Part shown: piece by piece, positions 61,810 to 64,000 of the stretch
Layout: the number at the start of each line of letters is the position of its first letter
Position numbering within the stretch: position 1 is the stretch's first letter
NCBI GenBank assembly: GCA_028285345.1
Contig: JANQPT010000061.1
Location: forward strand, 124,001 to 188,000
DNA from: Planctomycetales bacterium
GTDB lineage: Bacteria > Planctomycetota > Planctomycetia > Planctomycetales > Planctomycetaceae
Direction of reading: 5' to 3'
DNA: 64,000 nt
The notes under the pieces: generated by a model
The model's input: only the letters and a program-made list of their open reading frames with translations
Told to the model about the DNA's origin: nothing
Database searches by the model: none
Position numbers and translations under genes: made by a program

Positions 61810-63036
61810 ATGTATGATGTGCAGAACCGTTTGCGACGTTTTTCGCCAATGTCAGCGCTATCCGGTCTGGCCGTAGCCGCTGTTTGTCTGGTCGGGGGAT
61901 GTAATTCCAACGAATCCGGCGATCATCACGTTGCACTATCCGATTTTGGAACCGGTCAGGACACCGGCGTGTCGTTTGCCCGTCGCGACGCCGAGCCCCC
62001 CAAAGCGCGGAAAGTCACGATTGCAAAACCGCAGCCCAAAGAGAAAGCGGCACCCAAAACACCTGCTCGCTCCAGAACGACACCTGCACCGCTAAGGCCT
62101 GTCGCGAAAGTGACGCCCAAGCCGGTTCGATCAAAGCCGAAGCAGCCGGCGGAGGAGAAGAAGGTCGCCGTTCAAACTGCGAAACCGGCACCAAAGGAAG
62201 CGCCGCCGCAGCCGACCAAGCCGGCCTCCGACACCCAGGTCGCGCTGGCGGACAAACCGGAGTCCACTCCCGACAAGGAGAAGAAGAAGGCGGGCGGGCG
62301 TCCGAAACTGGCCGAAGGGACGGGCGGATTCGCGGGAACGATCAAATACGACGGGACGCCCCCAGCGCCGAAGGATATCTACGCCCTCGGCCAAGCTCCG
62401 AAAGATCCGGCGGTCTGTGGCGCGATTGCGATTCCGAACCAATCGTTGATCGTCAACCAAAAGAACAACGGCGTGAAGAACGTCTTCGTCTATCTCCGCA
62501 AGAAACCGAAGGGATACAAAGGAAAAGGACCGAAGGATTCGATCGTGTTTGATCAAAAGTTCTGCGTTTTCTTCCCGCGGAATTTGATTGTGCACACGAA
62601 TCAGACGGTATTGGTCAAGAACGAAGATCCGATCGTCCACAATACACACACTTATCCTGCGTCGAACCCGGGATTCAATTCCGCGATCGGAGCCTCAGAC
62701 CGCAAAGGCGTCCCACTGACCTACCGGCGCGCCGAACGATATCCGGTAAAGGTGGTCTGCGACTTACACAGTTGGATGATGGCGCATCACCTAGTGCTCG
62801 ACCATCCGTTCTGTGCATCGACCGATGAGAACGGTGAATTCGCCATTGCCGGCCTTCCACCGGGAAAGTATTCATTTATTGTCTGGCAGGAAACGCCGGG
62901 GCTGTTGGAAAGAAAATTGAGCGTGACGGTGAAAGCCGGGGCGTATACAGAAAAAGCCCTCTCCTATTCGCCCGACAAATTTGCCGAGTTTAAAGGTCCG
63001 CGCCCGAAAGTTCTGACGGTTTCCACAGGCAGGTAA
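61810..63036 (+). CDS. Cupredoxin-like lipoprotein 2 with Lys/Pro/Ala-rich linker
   Basis: A 408-residue lipoprotein. AGGAG sits 1 nt from ATG 61804 but 7 nt from ATG 61810, so I use the latter. Lipobox LVGGC (Cys31), then a long Lys/Pro/Ala-rich linker (about 58-170) that could span the periplasm. The cupredoxin domain resembles that of the preceding gene, with H277 (VHNTHTY) and C317, H320, M323 in CDLHSWM, and the same C-terminal beta domain (DENGEFAIAGLPPGKY). It is a clear paralogue by tandem duplication; the linker is unique to this copy. Confidence 0.88.
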   Translation: MYDVQNRLRRFSPMSALSGLAVAAVCLVGGCNSNESGDHHVALSDFGTGQDTGVSFARRDAEPPKARKVTIAKPQPKEKAAPKTPARSRTTPAPLRPVAKVTPKPVRSKPKQPAEEKKVAVQTAKPAPKEAPPQPTKPASDTQVALADKPESTPDKEKKKAGGRPKLAEGTGGFAGTIKYDGTPPAPKDIYALGQAPKDPAVCGAIAIPNQSLIVNQKNNGVKNVFVYLRKKPKGYKGKGPKDSIVFDQKFCVFFPRNLIVHTNQTVLVKNEDPIVHNTHTYPASNPGFNSAIGASDRKGVPLTYRRAERYPVKVVCDLHSWMMAHHLVLDHPFCASTDENGEFAIAGLPPGKYSFIVWQETPGLLERKLSVTVKAGAYTEKALSYSPDKFAEFKGPRPKVLTVSTGR

Positions 63037-63106
63037 TCGAGCAGAGGGTCAGTTTTGACATCGTTTTGTTTGCCAGTCGGTAAACGCTAGTTGTGAGGTT
63101 GTCGTC

Positions 63107-64000
63107 GTGAAGTTCCGCAACATACTTTTATCAGCTGGGTTGCTCTGCGCCGCACTGACCGGTTGCGGCGAGTTCAAGTCGGAATTCTCACTGAACGAGA
63201 AGACGACCAATCTGATGCCAGAGGCAGAAGATGTGGTCAAAGAGCAGCTCCACGAGTATTTCGGGACACCTGAAGACCTCGTCGGCTGGCTCAAGTTTCC
63301 GATTGACTATGGCGCCGAAGAGACGGTGACGTTGCGGGTCAAATCATTTGAGGAGTCCGCCTCCGGAAAGATCGTGCTCGATGTGGCGGCCGACGAGCAG
63401 GCCGATTATCAGGGCGGATCGATTAAAGTGTCAGAAGAGGAAATCTATCAGATCTCCAGCCACGACCCCTCGTCCGGCACGGTTTTCGTCAAGCCGGGGA
63501 TTGAGGCGAAACTAAAGACCGGCGATGAAGTGACCATCGTCAAACGGCACGGGGGATGGAAACTGAAACGCGGCCGCAACTTGTATATGAAGCACTGCGT
63601 GCACTGTCACGGGGTGAGCGGCGACGGCGAAGGGCCGACGGCTCAATACCTCAGTCCGTTGCCGCGTGATTACCGCAAAGGCGTGTTTAAGTTCACCTCG
63701 ACGATCAGTACGGAAAAGGCGGCCCGCCGGGATTTGGCACAGACGCTCTACGAAGGCATTCAGGGAACCAGCATGCCGTCATTTAAGCTGAAGTTGATTG
63801 GCGACGATATGGAGGCAATGGTCGGCTATGTCCGGTTTTTGGCGACACGCGGCGAGTTCGAGTTGCGCTTAGATGGCGAGTTTGGCGTTGATTATTCCAA
63901 AGATGTCGTAACGCGGCGGATCAAGGACGAGGATGAGAAAATCACCCGCCAGGAAATTATCGAAGAGTTCCGGTCGATGATCGAAAGCGATCTTCCCGAT
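63107..64000 (+). CDS. Monoheme cytochrome c lipoprotein, partial (right edge)
   Basis: A frame from GTG 63107 runs 298 codons to the window edge without a stop. The N-terminus VKFRNILLSAGLL leads to a lipobox ALTGC (Cys20). A beta-rich segment follows (about 30-150) and then a cytochrome c domain with CVHCH (164-168), GVSGDGEGPTA and, later, the axial Met in GTSMPSF. The start codon is supported by the signal sequence directly after it. It probably accepts electrons from the upstream cluster members and passes them to an oxidase encoded beyond the window. Confidence 0.85.
   Translation, partial: MKFRNILLSAGLLCAALTGCGEFKSEFSLNEKTTNLMPEAEDVVKEQLHEYFGTPEDLVGWLKFPIDYGAEETVTLRVKSFEESASGKIVLDVAADEQADYQGGSIKVSEEEIYQISSHDPSSGTVFVKPGIEAKLKTGDEVTIVKRHGGWKLKRGRNLYMKHCVHCHGVSGDGEGPTAQYLSPLPRDYRKGVFKFTSTISTEKAARRDLAQTLYEGIQGTSMPSFKLKLIGDDMEAMVGYVRFLATRGEFELRLDGEFGVDYSKDVVTRRIKDEDEKITRQEIIEEFRSMIESDLPD

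Overview
The window looks like a chromosomal segment of a free-living planctomycete (Planctomycetota, probably order Planctomycetales; genus not determinable by eye). The evidence is the protein families: three DUF1501 proteins with Tat-like leaders, two very large secreted DUF1549/DUF1553 proteins with planctomycete-type CxxCH segments, a PVC-type sugar-dehydrogenase/cytochrome fusion, the tetrahydromethanopterin C1 genes fae and mtdB, and a planctomycete-style quinol-oxidising complex. The DNA is GC-rich, with loosely packed genes in short operons on both strands. I saw no rRNA, tRNA, CRISPR array, insertion sequence or prophage gene.

Layout. 1-5.2 kb: an ECF sigma factor with a zinc-finger anti-sigma factor cut by the left edge, an SRAP (HMCES/YedK-type) protein, a PQQ-like beta-propeller, a cupin and a DUF3592-like membrane protein. 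5.2-10.5 kb: an SDR, a DUF1501 protein and a DUF1549/DUF1553 protein; the last two are separated by a long AT-rich inverted repeat. 10.5-16 kb: a PhyH dioxygenase, a secreted hypothetical, a D-glutamate cyclase (DUF1445) homologue, a methyltransferase and a glycosyltransferase-sulfotransferase fusion. 16-20 kb: a small secreted protein and a PDZ protein with a good terminator, a GNAT protein, an SDR lacking its catalytic Tyr, a cupin and a hypothetical. 20-25 kb: the second DUF1501 plus DUF1549/DUF1553 pair. 25.2-31.1 kb: a compact five-gene operon with two luciferase-like flavin monooxygenases, an HpcH/HpaI aldolase and two exported cyclase-fold proteins. 31.2-34.6 kb: tandem paralogous hybrid histidine kinases. 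34.6-39 kb: a Gly-rich secreted protein, a third DUF1501, a thioesterase, a methyltransferase and an SRPBCC protein. 39-44 kb: an alpha/beta hydrolase, mtdB, fae and an ATP-grasp protein. 44-53 kb: a sugar dehydrogenase/cytochrome c fusion, an SMP-30 protein, rlmN, a lipoprotein, a redoxin-sialidase fusion and a DUF4392 D-glutamate cyclase homologue. 53.5-64 kb: a respiratory cluster that runs off the right edge.

The respiratory cluster is the most distinctive system. It holds a Rieske protein with a repeated N-terminal extension, a cytochrome b6-like subunit that keeps the heme c(i) cysteine of b6f complexes, an extended subunit-IV-like protein with APWY in place of PEWY, a membrane-anchored octaheme cytochrome with a coiled coil, two cupredoxin-like lipoproteins and a monoheme lipoprotein. 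A plausible electron path is quinol to the b/Rieske core, then the octaheme subunit, then the copper and heme lipoproteins, then an oxidase outside the window. Other points worth following are inverted pairs of GTAG-headed hairpins (REP-doublet architecture) and the presence of both halves of the vertebrate D-glutamate cyclase as separate genes.
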